From NCBI RefSeq assembly GCF_027887165.1, contig NC_077232.1, forward strand, positions 16,007,755 through 16,071,754: a DNA stretch of 64,000 nucleotides, in the 5' to 3' direction. The first letter of the stretch is position 1; each line of letters begins with the position of its first letter. Both the position numbers and the translations under genes were made by a program. This stretch comes from Monodelphis domestica. Taxonomy: Eukaryota; Chordata; Mammalia; Didelphimorphia; Didelphidae. Below are positions 12,240-23,981 of this stretch, piece by piece. Under the pieces are notes generated by a model. The model saw only the letters and a program-made list of their open reading frames with translations, did no database searches and was not told the origin of the DNA.

Positions 12240-12880
12240 AGTGAATGATATAAAACCCCACAACACATGCCCAAATAAACAAGTATGTTTTCCCCTGCAT
12301 TCCTACTCCCACAGTTCTTTCTCTGGAAGAAGTTTACATTCTTTGTCATAAGTCCCTCAAAATTGTCCTGGATCATTTTATTGCTGAGAGGAGCTAAGTC
12401 TATCACAGTTGATCATTCCACATTATTGCTGTTACTGTACAATGGTTTTCTGAGTCTGCTTATTTCCCTCAGTATCAATTCATGTAGGTCTCTCCAGATC
12501 TTTCTGAAATCCTCCTGTTCATCATTCTTTCCAGCACAATAGTATTCCATCACCATCATATACCACAACTTGTTCAGTCATTCTCCAACTGATGGGCATC
12601 CCTTGAGTTTGCAATTCTTTACCACCACAAAAAGAACAGCTAGAAATATTTTTGTACAAGTAGCTCCTTTCCCATTTTTTTTCCTTGTATATTTTTAGAA
12701 AGAAGTTTCTACATGTCTTTCTGGTGCTACTCTGTTGCTAAGGCTTTCACTCCTACATTGTTTCAAGTATTCAAGAAGGAAACAATCTCTTCATTTCTGG
12801 TTTTCTTTCTGTTGTTTGCTCAAATTCACCTCTTCTTTACTCCCCATATTTGTCTGTGCTCTTGTTCCTCTCATTTTCTT
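12240..12880 (-). mobile_element. L1 3'-end sequence, reverse orientation
   Basis: Reverse complement of a marsupial L1 3' region, with 'CACAATAGTATTCCATCAC', then 'CCAACTGATGGGCATCCC', then 'TTTTGTACAAG' in order. The same block recurs in unit D at 56450-56880. Confidence 0.75.
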
Positions 12881-12899
12881 TGTTTTTTTGGAAATTCTA

Positions 12900-13915
12900 T
12901 CAGTCTCCCCTCTTGGGGCTTTAACAGAAGATCTCTTGGTGTAGTCTCTGGGGGAGGGTTGTTGGGGATTTGATCTTCCCTGTCCTCTGGAGGCTTTTGA
13001 TGGGATTAGATTCAACTGGTTATTTCAGAAGGCTCTGCTCTCTAAGGGTGGAGGGGTAGTGGCCTCCCTGGGCTCTGGGGGCTCCTGATGGGATTAGGTT
13101 CAGCTTGTTTGTATTGAATGAGCCCTAAAGCAAAAAACCTCCTCCTCCACAATCTGTGTTGAATGCCCGGAGACTGGCCCAGGTTGCTTTCAAGGTAAGC
13201 CCTTTGCCCACCCTGTTTCTGTTCTGTCAGAAGCTCTGAGGGCTCCTGATGGGATTAGGTTCAGGTGGTATGGGCCAAATGATTCCCCAAGCCAAAAAAA
13301 AAAAACCAACCTCCTTCTCCACAATCTGTGTTGAATGCCTGGAGACTGGCCCAGGTTACTTTCAAGGTAAGCTCTTCAGAGCAACCCATTTGCCGAACCT
13401 AAGGTTTCTTTCCTTTCAGTAGCTCTGAGGGCTCCTAATGGGATTGGGTTCAGCTGGTGCCCTAAAGCTGGTACCTCCCTTGAGACTCAGTTGGAAGGAC
13501 CCAGCCAGGGGGCTACGGGCTTCCCCCTTCTCTCTATGTTTCCCTGCCATCTGTGTTGGGCATCCTGGAGACTGGCTCAGGTTGCTTTCAAGGTGAGTCC
13601 TTCAAAATAGCCAGCCCTGGGGCTCTTTTGCCAACTCTAAAATTCCCACTGCTGCCGTGGGCTCAGCACTCTCAGTTGGGGGTGGATGGGTCCTGGAACC
13701 TTCCTTCTGCCTGCCCCTTAGATCTGAGTGATCTAGGGTTTTGGCTTTTGGGAGGCAATACCTTTTGATCCAGGTCCAGGAGGAGGGTTCCCTGGGTCTG
13801 TCCTGTTGTTCAGCTTGAATTTCGGTGTCCTAGGAGCTCTCAGTTTGCGATCGGTAAGGAAGGGTTTCTGAGGTCTGAACTTTTGCAGCTTCTAAGCTGC
13901 CATCTTGACCTGAAG
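12900..13915 (-). repeat. L1-type 5' UTR with tandem monomers, reverse orientation
   Basis: A unit of roughly 180-200 bp is repeated about four times. Each carries 'GGGCTCCTGATGGGATTAGG', most then carry 'CAATCTGTGTTGAATGCC', then 'GAGACTGGCCCAGG' and 'TTTCAAGGTAAG'. The block ends at a 'GCCATCTTGACC' tip near 13910. The arrangement fits promoter monomers of an L1 lying on the minus strand, joined to its 3' end without most of ORF1/ORF2. Confidence 0.6.
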
Positions 13916-13919
13916 TCCC

Positions 13920-14365
13920 CTCTGGTTTTCTTTCTAAAACTGTTTCCATTTCTTTTTTATTATTGAATATCTATGTTTTGTCCTCACTGGTAATCTCTTG
14001 TTTGAAGGACAGGTCACTCTGGGCTTCATTCTGAGCTCTAGTGTTCTTTGAAAATATTATTCCATACTCTCGTGCTGAAAGGAATGATGAACTGGAGGAA
14101 TTCCATGTGAACTGGAAAGATCTCCAGGAACTGATGCAGAGTGAAAGGAGCAGAACTAGAAGAACATTGTACACAGAGACTGAATACAGTATGGCACAAT
14201 CAAATGCAATAGACTTTTCTATTAGCAGCAATGCAATGACTCAGGACAATTCAGAGAAATTTATGAAAAAGGATGCTATCCATGTCCAGAGAAAGAAATG
14301 TGGGAACAGAAATGTAGAAGAAAAACATATGATCCATCCCATGGTTTGATAGGGATATGATTAGG
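13920..14365 (+). mobile_element. L1 3' UTR fragment
   Basis: From about 14041 it carries a typical marsupial L1 3' segment: 'AAAGGAATGATGAACTGGAG', then 'CAGAGTGAAAGGAGCAGAAC', then 'AGCAGCAATGCAATGA'. A related end occurs in unit D at 57040-57385. The first 120 bp resemble 56885-57010. The 102-codon ORF here is repeat-derived. Confidence 0.75.
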
Positions 14366-14377
14366 GTTTTTCAGTTT

Positions 14378-14973
14378 GAAATCTGGAGACCCCAAGTTTT
14401 CCCCTGTCCCATGAGATGAGGGAAGTCTCAGACTTCCCAGTTTCAGACAGAACAACAGACCTTAAAGTACTTGATTATCCTAGTTTAGATGGGGCTAGCA
14501 GATCTAAGTAAATGCTATGTACCCTTTTACTATTAAAAGTTTCCCCCATTGTATCAAAGATCCATTCCCAAGAGGACCAACCTCTGTGCAGGGACCATCC
14601 TTTTAGTATCTATTGTAAGTACCTCACTCCCTGATACCCCAGCCTCTGGCTATGGTTTCTTTTCCAAGACTGTTTGGATTCTGTCAGTGTAGCTTGGACT
14701 TCTCATTTCCTTGTAACCATGGTAATGTCAATCAATCATATTTCCCTGTCCCTTGGTTCTCCAAAAGGTATATAAATTCCCCAATTTCTATTGTTCCTCA
14801 AGAAATTATTGAGTGTGGTGCATTCACCCAGTGATATGTTCCCAGAGCTCCAGAATGTAGGCCTGTTGCTGGTCTCTGTGATAGTGGCAGATTACTGGAC
14901 CTATCCCTTTCCTGATTAAAGACTTGGTTTTTCTAACTACTTTAGTAGTTTAGTGTTTTTTTCCAAGTTAACA
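14378..14973 (+). mobile_element. Endogenous retrovirus LTR
   Basis: It starts near TGAAATCTGGAG and ends AAGTTAACA. It has a TATA-like GGTATATAAATT near 14768 and ATTAAA near 14916. A primer binding site follows two bases after its end, so this is a 5' LTR on the plus strand. The start is uncertain by some tens of bases. Confidence 0.7.
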
Positions 14974-14975
14974 TA

Positions 14976-14993
14976 TGGAGGCCCCAGCGAGAT
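14976..14993 (+). other. Retroviral primer binding site, tRNA-Gln-like
   Basis: TGGAGGCCCCAGCGAGAT begins two bases after the LTR end. It resembles the complement of a tRNA-Gln 3' end with a few mismatches. That assignment is from knowledge of primer binding sites and was not checked against a tRNA set. Confidence 0.6.
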
Positions 14994-16550
14994 TTGAAGT
15001 TGTGTCCACCTAAGCCACCTCCTAGCAGACTCCAGACATGTGGTACCCTTGGTAACCCAATGAAGTTCCAGTTGGGATTCAGTTTCACAGTTTGGCTGGG
15101 TAAATAACCACTTTCGAACAGAGAACTCTATCTCATGTGTTTAGGAAATGTAAACTACTCTTTAATAAGAAGGTAAAATGGCAACCATAGTTATATGGGG
15201 TCCCTGGTGGACTCTTTATTAGGACTGCTGCTGTGGAAGTTATGTCCATAAAATATGGACAAGGTACCTTCGGGGATGGGGGGGTGGGGGGTGGAATATA
15301 AATGTGCTCATGGTTGGCAAAAGTTGCCTAACTTTGACCCTGAGCACTTTTTTCTTTTTGGCCAAAATGAAATTCAGTTCAACCTGACTGCAACCTCTAC
15401 ACTTAGCTATATTTTTGGTTTTCTGTGTGTGTTTTGTGTATGTGTATGTGAGTGAAGCAGTGTCCCTACTGGAAGCAAGAGTGGGGATGGTGTGATTCAG
15501 ATGAGAGAGGAAATAGTAGTGAGAAATATTCTGTGTGAATGCTTGGCTGGAAACTTTGAAGGGAAGCAGAGCTGGAGTTTTGGAAGTATAAGTTATTAAA
15601 CCCACATGCTTAGTCTTAAGTTTTAGTAACTGCTTGGGACAAATCAAAATAGAGAAAAGTTTCCTTAATTTTTCAAGCCAATATTCTCTCACCTACTTCT
15701 CCTTGCTTTTTCACCATCATTATTTAAACTTAATTTCAAAACAGTAATTCTTTTTCACTTCAAGACTCTGCTAAAAGCAGAATCCAAATTCTCTATTTTT
15801 CCCTTCTGACATTTAACCATACCTTCATACATTTTTTCATAGAACATATTTGCACCTTTCATATGCTTATTCAACATCTCTCTCATCTTCTACGACTTAC
15901 TTTTGCCATCACTAAGCTTAACTTCCTCCCAGATATTCTCTTACCTGCTTTTAGTGGCTCAGAAGAGCCCTGATTATCATTTTCCCTATCATATGTATCA
16001 TTCATATATAGACTTTACATATCATATCTTTATATATTATCTTATCCAATTCAATCAAAAATCAATTTTGTTCACAGGGCAAAGTCATAAACCATTTGCA
16101 TTTGCCCAAAATTACATTCTAACAAATTGCATTGAAAGGCATGTTTACAACTAAACCATAAAATCATTCTTATCCAGAGCACATACTTTGATAACAATTC
16201 ATATATCCCAATCAATTACAATGAATGTTAAGAAATTCCTTTTTCCAATATTTCACTCTTAATACCTGTTCCAATACACATTTACAGATGAACAAATATA
16301 AAACTTCCCCTTCCCCAATATGCATGATATTTCCACTTGTTACTCCACTCAAAAGCACATACATTCAAATAACATCTTCATATTCTCCTTTGTGGCATTT
16401 AAAAGTGTTGATGCCATGAACTATAAGAGTTAAAATGGTTGAGGGTCTTAAACTGTAGTGATTAAAATAGTGGAAGACTTAAATTGTTGTAGATAAAAGA
16501 GTGGGTGAGTAAATTGTGACCACAGGAGATATGTTTTCACCACAGTGTCT
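14994..16550. other. Probable decayed ERV interior, noncoding
   Basis: No intact retroviral reading frame is visible. There is a G-rich run near 15273-15295 and AT-rich sequence after 15700. Placement as ERV interior rests on the flanking LTR and primer site only. Confidence 0.35.
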
Positions 16551-17471
16551 TGTTTTAAATCAATATATAAGGTGGTCGCCAGGGAAATATTCCCAATTAT
16601 GAATATACCCAAGTCAATTGGGTTTTATAGAGAATTTAATTAATAATACAATGAGGAATTAAAGAAAGAGAGAAAGAGTAAGAAAGGAATAAGTATGAAG
16701 GGCCTTAAGCCAACATGGCCTAGGCCTGAGTCTTAAGAGAGAGAGATTAATCAGTCTTTTATCACTCACCATAAGATCTGTCTAAGCAAGGATTCTAGTG
16801 ACACCAGGCCAGCTCCATCTCAGCTGACTCCACAAGCTCAATGCCTGAATCTGAATGTGTCCAATGTCCCCGAGAGAGTCCTGAGAGAGAGACCCTTCAA
16901 GGCAGCCTTGACCAGCTGCCTCCTTCAATTCAGCCTTTCCCAGCTGACTGTTCTAGAATCAGTTTTCTCATCTCCTTATATAGGGCATTTTCTCCTTTGT
17001 CACCTCCCCTAAATTCTTACATCCACCAATCACAGTAGATGTTTTCCAAAGGACTGACCATTCTTAATTCACATTTTGTTATCACCTTTTTAATTCACAT
17101 CTTGCTCTCACCTTTTCTGGGTAGACTAAAACTTCTGAGTAATTCACATCAGGAAAGCTCTGAGTAAGTTTTCACCTCTTTGCTCCTTGTAAGTTCACAA
17201 GTTGCCTGACCTTTATAGGTACTTAGCACCCCTTTCTAAAAATAGGCATGGCTTAAGTATAGGTTTAAGTACTTTTCATTGTTCTGCAAGGAGTTTTCTC
17301 CCCTAAAGCAGTCTTAAGTATGGGTGGAGTAGAAGTCCTCCCATTTCTGATCCAAGTAGAGTTCTCACATTCCAAATGGGGAAAGGTCCCAGTAGGGAAT
17401 TGTTCCAATGGAGAATTCCCCAATGGGAATTTTTTTAATATTCACAAGTCTGAGAAATTTTAAGACTCACA
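16551..17471 (-). mobile_element. Solo LTR, reverse orientation
   Basis: It begins TGTTTTAAAT and ends GACTCACA, so the minus strand opens TGTGAGTCTTAAAATTTC, like the LTR at 63417. The U5-side landmark 'GGTGGTCGCCAGGG' lies near 16573. Same broad family as 7057-8004 and 27554-28270. Confidence 0.65.
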
Positions 17472-19165
17472 CCTTTGAAGACCCCAAATTTAGATCATAC
17501 AGCATTTTCTCCAGATTACATTACAACTTCTTCTTCTAAACCAGCGTTAAATCGTTATACACTTTACACTTATTTTCTTAGACCTTATCTTCACTAGGGA
17601 GCCAGGACAGCTCTTATCTGGGCTTTGCTTCCCATCTGCTTCCTTAGAGTAAAAAATCCTTTATACCAGTGAGGCTGGCTAACCACTACAATTAGAGAAA
17701 ACATTAAATTCCCAATTCTCAGTTAACTCAAATATTTTACATATATCCAAACATTCAAATCTGTAACCATTATTCATTTCATGTCACTCAAGAAGAGCAG
17801 AAGAGGTTAATTCAAAATGAACATGCTGGATTGAATCAGACAGTGAGAGAAGGAATAAGTGACAGTGACAACTGACAGTTCTCTCATTATGAAGGACAGA
17901 ATCAAACCTATCTGGAATCTTACACAACTAATAAACAAATTTTCAACACCAAATTGCTTTTCACTTATTTCACACAATTCCGCCAGTAAGTACACTTCAG
18001 AATCATTCGTGAGTTTCCAAAATCATGTATATCAACCTTTAAAATTAATCCTAATTAAACAGCCAATCAAATTGTGGGATCAAACATCTCCCTTCTCTTG
18101 TTCTGATCTGTCCTCTTTCCCCCCTCGATGGCCAGCCAAAAAAGGGAAAAGGAAAAATATTGAACAGATCTTTTTTTGTTTCCTTTGTCTTCTATTAAGC
18201 ATAGAGGGCAAAATTCCTTTTTATTTTTTACTTAGATGGTGTCAAATTTTAAGAGGTTCAAAAATTCATATTTCTTTCTGAGTCTCTCAGTTTGATCTGT
18301 CTTCTCTCCCAAGTTCCAGGAAGATGGGAGACAGAGAGAAACAGATTTCTTTTAAACCCAATTCCCCTTCTGTGTACATACATGGCAACAGTCATAAAGG
18401 ACAACACAAGCAACATACAATTACACAGATGGGCACAGACAGTTAACATATTGTGAAGGGTTTGTTATTGTTGTTTTCTTTTTCAACTTTTACCTTCCAT
18501 CTTAGAATCAATACTGTGTATTGGTTCTAAGGCAGAAGAGTGGTAATGGCTAGGCAATGGGGGTCAAGTGACTTGCCCAGGGTCACACAACTAGGAAGTG
18601 TCTGAGGCCAAATTTGAACCCAGGACCTCCCATTTCTAGACCTGACTCTCAATCTACTGAGTCACCCAGCTGCCCCCTAACATATACTTTAAAAGCATGC
18701 ATCAAAATCAGTATTTTTCTCGGCTTCTCTTACTAAATTTCCTTGTTTTTCACATTTTGGCACTGAGTGTTTAATAATTCTTCTAACTGTGTCTCTGCCT
18801 AAAGTTTCACTGACTCCTTTATCAGCTGTTCTGGTAGTGTCCTTCCTGGTTTTTCAGAGCACTGGCCCTTTAAGTGGCTGATCAGGTCCTAACCATAAGA
18901 AGCATGGTTCTTCTCTTGGAAATACAACATTTCTTCCCTCTTCTTCTGGGATTTCTCTCTCTTATTCTGCATTTCCCTTCTTATTCCTTCTCTCACTGTC
19001 TGATTCAATCTAGCAGGTTCGTTTTGCATTAACCTCTTCTGCTCTTCCTGAGGCGTTCTCAAAATTCTTTCTGTGTCCTGGGTTCGGTGCTCAACTAATT
19101 CTGTTCCTGGTTCTTCTTTCAGTTAAAAAAAAATTAAGTTTTCTTTCTTTTTTTAAACAAGTAGA
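17472..19165 (-). mobile_element. Decayed ERV interior with gag-like coding trace
   Basis: The minus strand of about 18690-19130 reads as a charged, Glu/Lys/Gln-rich helical segment with few stops, of the kind found in retroviral gag regions. A related stretch of about 70 bp appears inverted at 17788-17857. No full ORF survives, and family assignment is uncertain. Confidence 0.35.
18477..18677 (-). repeat. WSINE1-like SINE
   Basis: Contains 'TTACCTTCCATCTTAGAATC', then 'GACTTGCCCAGGGTCACAC', and ends in 'CACCCAGCTGCCCCC', the reversed SINE head. Confidence 0.9.
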
Positions 19166-19174
19166 CTGATTATT

Positions 19175-19380
19175 ATCTTTTTTTTTAAACCCTCACCTTT
19201 GGCCTTAGAATCAAGACTGTGTATCAACTCCAAGGCAGAAGAGCAGTAAGGACTAGGCAATGGGGGTCAAGTGACTTGCCCCGGGTCACACAGCTGGGAA
19301 GTGTCTGAGGCCAGATTTGAACCTAGGACCTCCCATCTCCAGGCCTGGTTCTCAATCCACTCGGCCACCCAGCTGTCCCC
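19175..19380 (-). repeat. WSINE1-like SINE
   Basis: Poly-T, then 'AAACCCTCACC', the internal 'GACTTGCCCCGGGTCACAC' and the terminal 'CCACCCAGCTGTCCCC'. It sits directly before another copy in the same orientation. Confidence 0.9.
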
Positions 19381-19390
19381 TGAGTCAATT

Positions 19391-19594
19391 TATTTTTTTT
19401 AAACCCTCACCTTCTGTCTTGGAGTCAATACTGTGTATTAGTTCCAAGGCAGAAGAGTGGTAAGAGCTAGGCAATGGGCATCAAGTGACTTGCCCAGGGT
19501 CACAGAGTTCAGAGGTGTCTGAGGCCAGATTTGAACCTCAGACCTCCAATCTCTAGGCCTGGCTCTCAATCCACTGAACTATCCAGCTGCCCTC
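19391..19594 (-). repeat. WSINE1-like SINE (tandem neighbour)
   Basis: Same landmarks as the copy that ends about 10 bases before it. The two lie head to tail on the minus strand. Confidence 0.9.
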
Positions 19595-20236
19595 TGATTC
19601 TTATCTTTACATCAAAATTGTCCCTCGCATGGAGCCTGGGGATGATCCTCCCATCTTATCTCAAAATTGTACCTTAAAATGTACTGCTCTGTAATCTTGA
19701 TAGGATGGCATTCGGCACATCAGATACAGGGTCTGTGCTTGTAGGGTCTGAAATGCTGAAGGGAATGAATGGGTAAGTTGTGGCCATGCTGGACAGCATC
19801 ACAGAGCTCTGATTATTATGACAAAGAGGCAGGCTTTTATGATGAGAGAGTTCTGTTTGGCAATTAGATCTATATGATGTCAAGATTTACAAATACAGGG
19901 AGACATCTGCCTGCGGGATGAATGAAGAATTTTTGTTTGTGGAGGATTGGTACAAGAGGCCTGAAACTTCCCCAGAGATAGAACTAAAACATCTCCAGAA
20001 GCTTCAGAAAAACACTCCAGAAGGAGCCTTGAACATGTCCCAAGTAAGCTTGGAGCTCTCCATAACAGCCCAGCTTTGCACATGAGCTTTGGCCAAGAAG
20101 AGCAGTGTCCTCTCTGTGACATTTGCTTATGGCTTCTTTTCTGGGTCAGACAGCCCCTTACACTTCCTCTTCCCATGGTTCATTTGCCTTTGGAGTTTTC
20201 ATGTTTAATTTAAAAATTAATTTAAAAATGTAATGC
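19595..20236. other. Non-repeat stretch with a possible terminal exon
   Basis: On the minus strand, an acceptor-like TAATAATCAG near 19814 is followed by an open frame of about 45 codons to TAA at 19674, rich in Ser, Thr and Pro. That composition resembles a cytoplasmic MS4A tail, but I see no matching residues beyond a short V-L-x-x-M-x-T-T-Y run and no neighbouring TM exon. Treated as unproven. Confidence 0.2.
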
Positions 20237-20240
20237 CCTT

Positions 20241-20468
20241 AGGGGACAGCTGGGTAGCTCAGTGGATTGAGAGCCAGGCATAGAGATGGGAGGTCCTGGG
20301 TTCAAATCTAGTCTCAGACACTTCCCAGATGTGTGACCCTGGGCAAGTCACTTGACCTCCATCATCTAGCCCTTATAGCTCATCTGCCTTGGAACCAATA
20401 AACAGTATTGATTCCAAGATAGAAGGTAGGGGTTTAAAAAAATAAAAAATAAAAATAAAAATAAAAAT
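20241..20468 (+). repeat. WSINE1-like SINE with A-rich tail
   Basis: Begins 'GGGGACAGCTGGGTAGCTCA', continues 'GAGATGGGAGGTCCTGGG' and 'TGACCCTGGGCAAGTCACTT', and ends in a variable AAAAAT tail. Confidence 0.93.
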
Positions 20469-21255
20469 GTAATGCCTTTAGCAGTTCTATACTTGAAAGT
20501 CCCCATACACTATTCTTTACAAATGCCTCCTTCCTGCCTCCTCCATGCAAAGCTGCCTTCTGCTTAGGCAACAAAACAAAGGAAAGACCATTCATAAGTC
20601 CTATTCATATTCTCATCCCAGTCCAGCTCAGCTCTAGCTAGAGTTCCAATTGTTTTCTGCCCTTCCTTTCCAGTGTGACTTAGAATGCCCTTTTCACCAA
20701 ATTCCTTTCATTCTAGAGCTCTTCTTGTCACACAGCTTCCATCTTCTATTGCTTCAGGAATCCTGATTTTCTCTTAAAGAAAACCTTTCTTGGCCTCCCC
20801 TCCAAAGCTGGTTGCTCCTGCTCACTTGCTATTCTTCCCCTTCCCCAAAAAGCCAGGGCAAGTAGCTAACATGCTCTTTGTTCCCAACTATCATTTTTCA
20901 TCAATTAGCATCCATCTCTTTCCTCTTCAGTGATTATCCTCTTCCTTGTTCTTGTCACCTACTGGTCACTTTCCCAGTAAATTGGCCCACTTTGAGCACA
21001 CTGGCCTCCCTGTTTCTCAATCTTTGATCCTTGTCTCCAGTTTCTACTTTCTGGCCATATCCACATCCTCAATAATGGCCTTATTATGGGAATTAGCTTT
21101 TCTTCCCTCTCTGAAACCATATACCATAAGGAAATCAACTCATCTATACTTCCTCGATAGGATTTATCAATATAACAACCTGTAGCTCCACTGAACATCC
21201 TTGTCATTTTCTTCACTGTTCTCTTCTCCCTTCTATGTTTTATTTTCTCAGTTGG
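20469..21255. other. Noncoding; nothing recognised
   Basis: ORFs on both strands overlap one another and show no domain, splice context or duplicate copy. Confidence 0.5.
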
Positions 21256-21700
21256 GCAATGGCTGAACATGTTGTGGCATATGATTGGGGTGGGATAATA
21301 TTTGCTCTAAGAAATGACGAAGAAGCTGGTTTAGAAAAAAGTGGAAAAACTTATGTGAACTGATGCAAAGTGAAGTGAGAAGAACCAGGAGAAAAGTGTA
21401 AACAGTAACAGCAATATTGTACAGGGATTTAACTGTGAATGACAGCTATTCTCATCAACACAACAATCTAAGACAACTCCAAATGTCTCATGATGTTAAA
21501 TGCTATCCACTATCAGAGAAACTACTGATGGGGTCTGAATGCAGATTGAAGCAGACCATTTTTCACTTTCCTTTCTTCATAAGTTTTTTTTTCTTTTTTA
21601 CTGATGTGTGTCTTTTTATACATTACAAATATAAAAATATGTATTTAACAATAGCACATGAAAAACCTATATCAAATTGATTACTATATCATGGAGTGGG
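21256..21700 (+). mobile_element. L1/LINE 3'-end fragment
   Basis: 'GAACTGATGCAAAGTGAAGT', then 'AGAACCAGGAG', then 'AACAGTAACAGCAATATTGT' is a LINE 3' UTR pattern distinct from the copies at 14041 and 57040, and probably older. Confidence 0.65.
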
Positions 21701-21969
21701 GAGGGAAAGAAGAGAGAGAACAGAATTAAATCAAATTATCATTAAATTATTACTGACTTAAAATATTCCTCAAAAAGTTTTAATTTCTCCTCTTATTATG
21801 CAATTATATTATAGTATTGCATGCTTCTATTAAAGACCAAGCTTCCTAAGAGCACAGACTATTGGTTCCTTTATACTCAATGCAGAGCACAATGCTTGGC
21901 ACACAGTAATCACTTAAAATATTTTTTCATTCATTTCTTTAGCAGATATATTCAGTTATGCAAATATAT

Positions 21970-22160
21970 TCAGTTATGTTCAGCAGTGTGACCCTGGACA
22001 AGTCATTTAATATCTCTCTGTTTAAATCCTTATTTGTAAAATGAGGACAATAATAACATCAGTATCACAGGGTTGTTATAAGGATCAAATATAATAGCAT
22101 ATACTTGAAAAATACTACACATAATTATATAAATGCTAGCTGTCATTATTATCATTCTAC
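21970..22160 (+). repeat. MIR-like SINE
   Basis: 'GTGTGACCCTGGACAAGTCA', then 'AAAATGAGGACAATAATAAC' and 'GGGTTGTTATAAGGATC' in the MIR order. Confidence 0.75.
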
Positions 22161-22225
22161 CTTCCTTCCTTCTTTGTAGACTATTTCCACCATGCATTAA
22201 AATGCTAATACTTTAGAGTATAAAA

Positions 22226-22390
22226 AAGAGGCTCAGATAATTAGGAGCCAAGCCTAGAGATGGGAGGTCCTGAGTTCAAATCGGGCCTCAGACATTTCCC
22301 CATTGCCTATCCCTTATTGTTCTTCTACATGGGAACCAATACACACTATTAATTCTAAGAGAGAATGTAAGGGTTTTTTAAAAAAGAATA
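22226..22390 (+). repeat. WSINE1-like SINE, internally deleted
   Basis: 'AGAGATGGGAGGTCCTGAG' and 'TTCAAATCGGGCCTCAGACA' are present. The 'TGTGACCCTGGGCAAGTCAC' block is missing. It ends in 'GTAAGGGTTTTTT'. Confidence 0.8.
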
Positions 22391-23267
22391 CTAATATTTT
22401 AGAAACCCTTTATAGAATACTAGTGTTTTAAAGCCCTTCTTCTGGGACAAAATTTTTTCATCTTAATAAATTATGTGTATGCAAAAACTCATACAATTTT
22501 TGATGAAAGGCAGTCAGGCTTTTACTATAAAGAGAGTTATGAATAATTAATATAGGGAAAGGAGTTTCTATTTACTCATTAAATAATACTGAATAGAATG
22601 TGATCAGTGTTTGAAACAAATGAATAATTTAAAAAAATGTCATTTTAAAACAAATGAGAAGTATTTCAATATGTCTCTGAGTTATGCCAGGGTTTGGCAT
22701 GATAATATTAAATTTTAATGAACATGTCAGGAAGTAGGCTGAGAAGTGACTTATAAGAGAGTACTGGTCTACCCTATATATCTTTCCATATATGTATTTT
22801 CCCAACATGCAATTTCAGTAGTTTACAAAGCTGGATGGATTCAGTTCAAGGGCCGGGGTACTAGGAGAACAACCAGGAATGTTGAATAGCAAAGATGATG
22901 GACCCCAGATCACTGGAGGTGGAATTCCAGGATATCCTCAAGTGAAAATAACAAGATTATAAAACTTGATATTCTTCATTCAAGGGGGATAAAGGGGAGC
23001 TAATCTGGGGCTATTGCCTCCATCTCTTCAAGATTCCTTGCCTCATTTTCTAGTGACTCTGTTTTCCATAATTCATAGACTGACCAAGGTAAGCTATACT
23101 GAGAGGGTAGCCAAAGAAAAATCCCATTCACTGTCCATGTTGCTAATTCTGTTGTGAGAAAACACAGAGATCACTAGAGGATTGTTGTGAGATATAGGTG
23201 ATGTTAAGGGTTAATTTTGGTAGGGGTTTGACAAAAGTGAGGAGAACAGTTTGATAAAAATACTAAG
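22391..23267. other. 3' flank of the intact MS4A gene
   Basis: Noncoding. From about 22800 it is paralogous to 47450-47700 (unit E'). No gene is seen. Confidence 0.5.
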
Positions 23268-23273
23268 TTTATT
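23268..23273 (-). terminator. Candidate polyadenylation signal of the MS4A gene
   Basis: TTTATT on the plus strand is AATAAA on the minus strand, about 610 bases beyond the stop codon. It is plausible in position, but there is no transcript evidence. Confidence 0.35.
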
Positions 23274-23879
23274 TAGAAGTTCAGATATAAAATAGAAAGG
23301 AGAAAAGTGAGATTATTACACTAATACTTTGTGACTATGCCTAAAATCCTAATCCTACCTGAAGTTTCTAAAAAAGCCCTACTCTGTCATCAAGGACAGG
23401 TTCTTCTGCCTGGCAGACCAGGCCTAACTTACCTAACTTACTCTTACCTAGAAATGTATTCACTACCTACCTACCTAAATTAATCAATAATCATTAATCA
23501 CTGACAACTTCCTTAAATCTGTTTCTCTGTCCCACTTGTCAGTAGTTAAAAAACTGCCAGTCACAGAGTCAAAGCCAGCCTGACCTGCTCCCTCCAAGAT
23601 CAAAGATAAAAGCCCATAAACCTTCAACTGTCTCTTTCTTTATATATCTCATCTCCTAGGTAATGGAATCTTAAGCTCTAACTAAATCTCTTCTCAGCTC
23701 TCTTGTTCTTACATAAAAATGTTTGTTCCTGTCTCTTAAAGTGACTGGGGAAAGAATAAGAAAATCCTTTTAACAGTGACCAATGCTGAAAGTGACTACA
23801 AAGAAATTAAGGGGAAAATGGTTGATTTCCTTGATCATTCATGAAGAAACAGCGAAGCAGGGAAAGGGAAGCAAGTTTC

Positions 23880-23981
23880 CTATAAGGGACCATCAGGATG
23901 GATTTCTGGTAATGCAGTTGTTGCATCAGTAGCAGGGTTCTCTGGCACATGGTAGGTAGAGGTAGGCATGAAGAGAGTGAC
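23880..23981 (-). CDS. MS4A4A-like: MS4A4A-like, last coding exon (cytoplasmic tail)
   Basis: Acceptor TATTGGCTCTACAG, then 33 codons starting VTLFMPTSTY and ending in Pro-Leu, then TAG. Hydrophilic, Thr/Pro-rich tail; no ITIM or ITAM is seen. A damaged paralogue with the same acceptor lies at 48187-48321. Confidence 0.88.
   Translation of the reverse strand, partial: VTLFMPTSTYHVPENPATDATTALPEIHPDGPL

Noticed and set aside
11522..12244. 240-codon ORF, the longest in the window
   Set aside because: Ser/Phe/Leu-rich translation of pyrimidine-rich repeat DNA, with no domain and no conserved copy in unit D.
15240..15692. 150-codon minus-strand ORF
   Set aside because: No domain, low-complexity Lys/His/Thr content and a G-run at one end; probably decayed ERV sequence.
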